Source: Psychrilyobacter sp.
GTDB lineage: Bacteria > Fusobacteriota > Fusobacteriia > Fusobacteriales > Fusobacteriaceae
NCBI GenBank assembly: GCA_030621995.1
Contig: JAUXGP010000065.1
Span: 1 to 8,361, forward strand
DNA: 8,361 nucleotides
Reading direction: 5' to 3'
Below, piece after piece: positions 6,877-8,361 of the stretch (its first letter is position 1; every line of letters begins with the position of its first letter). The position numbers and the translations under genes were made by a program. The notes under the pieces were generated by a model, which was not told the DNA's origin, ran no database searches, and was given only the letters and a program-made list of their open reading frames with translations.

Positions 6877-6906
6877 ATTATATACTTAGTTGTAAAAAAA
6901 GTCAAC
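6877..6906 (-). promoter_or_regulatory. Sigma-70 promoter of SBP2
   Basis: The minus strand carries TTGACT (6900-6905) and TATAAT (6877-6882), 17 nt apart, identical over 30 bp to the promoter at 5405-5434. It predicts a leader of about 75-80 nt before the SBP2 ATG. No convincing riboswitch or strong hairpin was seen in that leader. The promoter begins 18 nt after the nitroreductase stop, and I see no terminator between them, so read-through from upstream is possible. Confidence 0.83.
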
Positions 6907-6908
6907 GT
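6887..6908. promoter_or_regulatory. Operator-like inverted repeat, site C (SBP2 promoter), one arm degenerate
   Basis: On the plus strand the left arm TAGTTG and the spacer are the same as site A, but the right arm reads CAACGT instead of CAACTA, so only four of six symmetric pairs remain. If the XRE protein binds here, weaker repression than at sites A and B would be expected. Confidence 0.45.
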
Positions 6909-6923
6909 TTTTGTGATCTTTTT

Positions 6924-7673
6924 TTATTTCCAGTTTTTAAACCATCTGTCCACAGACTCTTCTAATTCATACATAAAATCAGCATTTGTTTTTCTTGTAT
7001 AAAATTCATCTATAAATGATTTTCCTTCATTTGTTTTTTTAGAATTAAATTCCTCTTCCTTTGAGCTGAACATTGTTTTTAAGTCTTTCTCATCTAAGTC
7101 TTTATATCTTTCTTCAAAAACCATAAATTCCCTCTCAAAACGTTTTTTCTTAATCTTTTTGAATTTTTCGGGATAATAACCCAAAGTCAACATAGCTATT
7201 GGGATGGTGTAGTTGGGCAGGTTGAAAAGTTCTTTATGGAGTTCATAGTGTTCTAAAATATCCCCAATATAACAGCTTCCTATTCCTAAACTTTCAGCTG
7301 CAATTACTGCATTTGTAGAGGCAATCATAGTGTCTTCAAAAGATTTTATCATTTCAGCTTTTCCTGGTCTTCTCCCGCTACCTTTATAAGTTTCAGTAAT
7401 TTCATAATATCTATTCCATTTATTAAAATCAGCTACAAATATCAATATATCTGAAGCAGTTTTTATAAAAGGCTGGGAATCACAGGATTCAGATAATTTT
7501 TTCATCGTATCCGAATTTTTAATATGTATAATTGAGTACATCATCATATTCCCGGCACTTGGAGCACTCAGGGTAGCCTTAATTATTTTATCCATATCTT
7601 CACTGGATATTCTTTTTTTATCGTACCACCTCAGGGAAACTCTATCGTCTATGATTTTTAAAGTATTGTTCAT
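6924..7673 (-). CDS. Nitroreductase-family FMN flavoprotein
   Basis: This is a 249-residue cytoplasmic NAD(P)H-dependent flavoprotein of the nitroreductase superfamily. The N-terminus DRVSLRWYD (10-18) carries the FMN-phosphate-type Arg residues. APSAGN (37-42), AESLGIGSCYIGD (126-138) and LGYYPEK (164-170) are the conserved FMN-fold motifs. A C-terminal extension of about 75 residues (RFEREFMVFEERY... to FKNWK) is usual in the NfsA-like group. The family often has Gln after GNM; here it is Met. The ATG at 7673 has GGAGG eight nt upstream. The gene sits between two sugar genes with 68 nt before it and no visible terminator on either side. It carries no operator, so I infer that it is a neighbour rather than part of the sugar pathway. 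The physiological substrate is unknown. Confidence 0.9.
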   Translation of the reverse strand: MNNTLKIIDDRVSLRWYDKKRISSEDMDKIIKATLSAPSAGNMMMYSIIHIKNSDTMKKLSESCDSQPFIKTASDILIFVADFNKWNRYYEITETYKGSGRRPGKAEMIKSFEDTMIASTNAVIAAESLGIGSCYIGDILEHYELHKELFNLPNYTIPIAMLTLGYYPEKFKKIKKKRFEREFMVFEERYKDLDEKDLKTMFSSKEEEFNSKKTNEGKSFIDEFYTRKTNADFMYELEESVDRWFKNWK

Positions 7674-7721
7674 TTATTACACCTCCAACTTTTTTATTAT
7701 TCTATCATTAAATTATCTTCC

Positions 7722-7727
7722 ATTATA
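7722..7727 (-). promoter_or_regulatory. Possible -10 box upstream of nitroreductase
   Basis: A TATAAT hexamer on the minus strand lies about 50 nt before the nitroreductase ATG, in the 68-nt gap after the partial GH130 gene. No good -35 box is present at 16-18 nt, so this may be chance in AT-rich DNA. The alternative is that nitroreductase is co-transcribed from the GH130 gene upstream. Confidence 0.25.
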
Positions 7728-7741
7728 TGAGTTAGACGAAT

Positions 7742-8361
7742 TTATTTAATTTCATCAGCTATTTTTTTTATATCGACTTTAGCTACTCCAATAACCGTAT
7801 CAGCACCGCAATAGTAGACATATAATTCATTATTTTTAATAATATTTCCTGTAGAAAAAACTACATTAGGTACCATGCCGTTTATTTCCCAGTCTAACTC
7901 TGGAGTTAAAATAGGTTCTTCCTGCCTGAAAATAACTTTAGAAGGGTCATCCTTATCCAGAACTGCTATTCCTAAAGAATAAGTACCATTGACACCATCT
8001 ACATCTTTACCACTTACCCCGTGATAGATTAAGATCCAACCAAAATCAGTTTCTATAGGAGCTCCAGCAATACCAATTTTATACTTTTCCCAAGAACTCT
8101 CTTCTTTAGGACCCATAATAATTTGATGATTTTCCCAATTTTTCATATCTGTAGATTCTGCCAGCCATATATTTGGCTCTCTTCTATGAAGAAGGTAATA
8201 TTTTTTATTTATTTTTTTAGGAAATAATGAAGCATTTTTATTGGGTTCATCTAGAACCATTCCCTGTTTTTCCCAGTCAATAAGGTTTTTACTGATAGCT
8301 CTACAGATTCTAAAGTCTCCTTTAAATCGAGCACCATATCCTGTATAAAGCATATGGTAAG
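7742..8361 (-). CDS. GH130-family beta-mannoside phosphorylase/hydrolase, 5' end beyond window
   Basis: The C-terminal ~206 residues of a second GH130 beta-propeller enzyme are present. The frame stays open to the right edge (Tyr-His precede the first Met at 8353), so that Met is internal. The catalytic EDxR motif must lie just outside the window. Visible motifs are MLYTGYGARF, FPKKINKKYYLLHRREPNIW, GIAGAPIETDFGW, YHGVSG, TYSLGIAVLD, PILTPELDWE and YYCGADTVIGVA. Unlike the other GH130 protein here, it keeps the His-Arg after the FPxKI strand, along with YHGV and the following Tyr-x-Leu-Gly, so a phosphorylase mode is more likely. The two GH130 proteins are clearly homologous but well diverged, so different linkages or chain lengths are plausible. 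Presence of a signal peptide cannot be judged. Transcription probably continues towards nitroreductase. Confidence 0.9.
   Translation of the reverse strand, partial: YHMLYTGYGARFKGDFRICRAISKNLIDWEKQGMVLDEPNKNASLFPKKINKKYYLLHRREPNIWLAESTDMKNWENHQIIMGPKEESSWEKYKIGIAGAPIETDFGWILIYHGVSGKDVDGVNGTYSLGIAVLDKDDPSKVIFRQEEPILTPELDWEINGMVPNVVFSTGNIIKNNELYVYYCGADTVIGVAKVDIKKIADEIK

Noticed and set aside
8351..8353. Met at 8353 as the true start of the second GH130 gene
   Set aside because: The frame continues upstream to the window edge and the remaining protein would lack the first third of the propeller and the catalytic motif.

Overview
The window is AT-rich with genes packed almost entirely on the minus strand. 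It looks like a carbohydrate-uptake locus of a low-GC anaerobe. Codon use and protein style (Lys/Ile/Glu-rich, MKK lipoprotein leaders, GGAGG-type ribosome sites) suggest Fusobacteriota or a Firmicute. I favour Fusobacteriota only by impression; no marker gene here settles it.

In the direction of transcription (right to left) the layout is as follows. (1) A GH130 glycoside phosphorylase/hydrolase gene is cut by the right edge (8361-7742). It is followed by an FMN nitroreductase-family gene (7673-6924). (2) An orphan solute-binding lipoprotein, SBP2 (6792-5524), has its own consensus promoter and a terminator. (3) A small XRE-type regulator (5336-5016) is followed 11 nt later by a second, complete GH130 gene (5004-4126), then a hairpin terminator. 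(4) A CUT1-type ABC importer consists of SBP1 (3988-2717) and two permeases (2707-1820 and 1823-993, with a 4-nt overlap). Behind it lies a broken gene for a secreted lipoprotein glycosidase (910-51). No ATPase gene is present, so the importer probably uses a shared ATPase encoded elsewhere.

The most interesting signal is regulatory. The same 22-bp inverted repeat, TAGTTG-N10-CAACTA, sits at the promoter region of the importer operon (perfect arms), at the XRE-GH130 promoter (perfect arms), and at the SBP2 promoter (one arm degenerate). At the last two sites it lies inside a 30-bp stretch that is identical in both copies and contains TTGACT-N17-TATAAT. The simplest reading is that the XRE protein represses itself, a GH130 enzyme, the importer and the second binding protein. 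Import of a mannose-containing oligosaccharide and its intracellular cleavage by GH130 would then be controlled together. The substrate is inferred from the GH130 family (beta-mannosides) and is not shown by the sequence.

There are signs of recent remodelling. SBP1 and SBP2 are about 80% identical with one nearly invariant 87-bp tract. The promoter is duplicated. The lipoprotein glycosidase has lost its middle and its reading frame. No CRISPR array, insertion sequence, tRNA or rRNA was seen, and no gene-free stretch exceeds about 190 nt.
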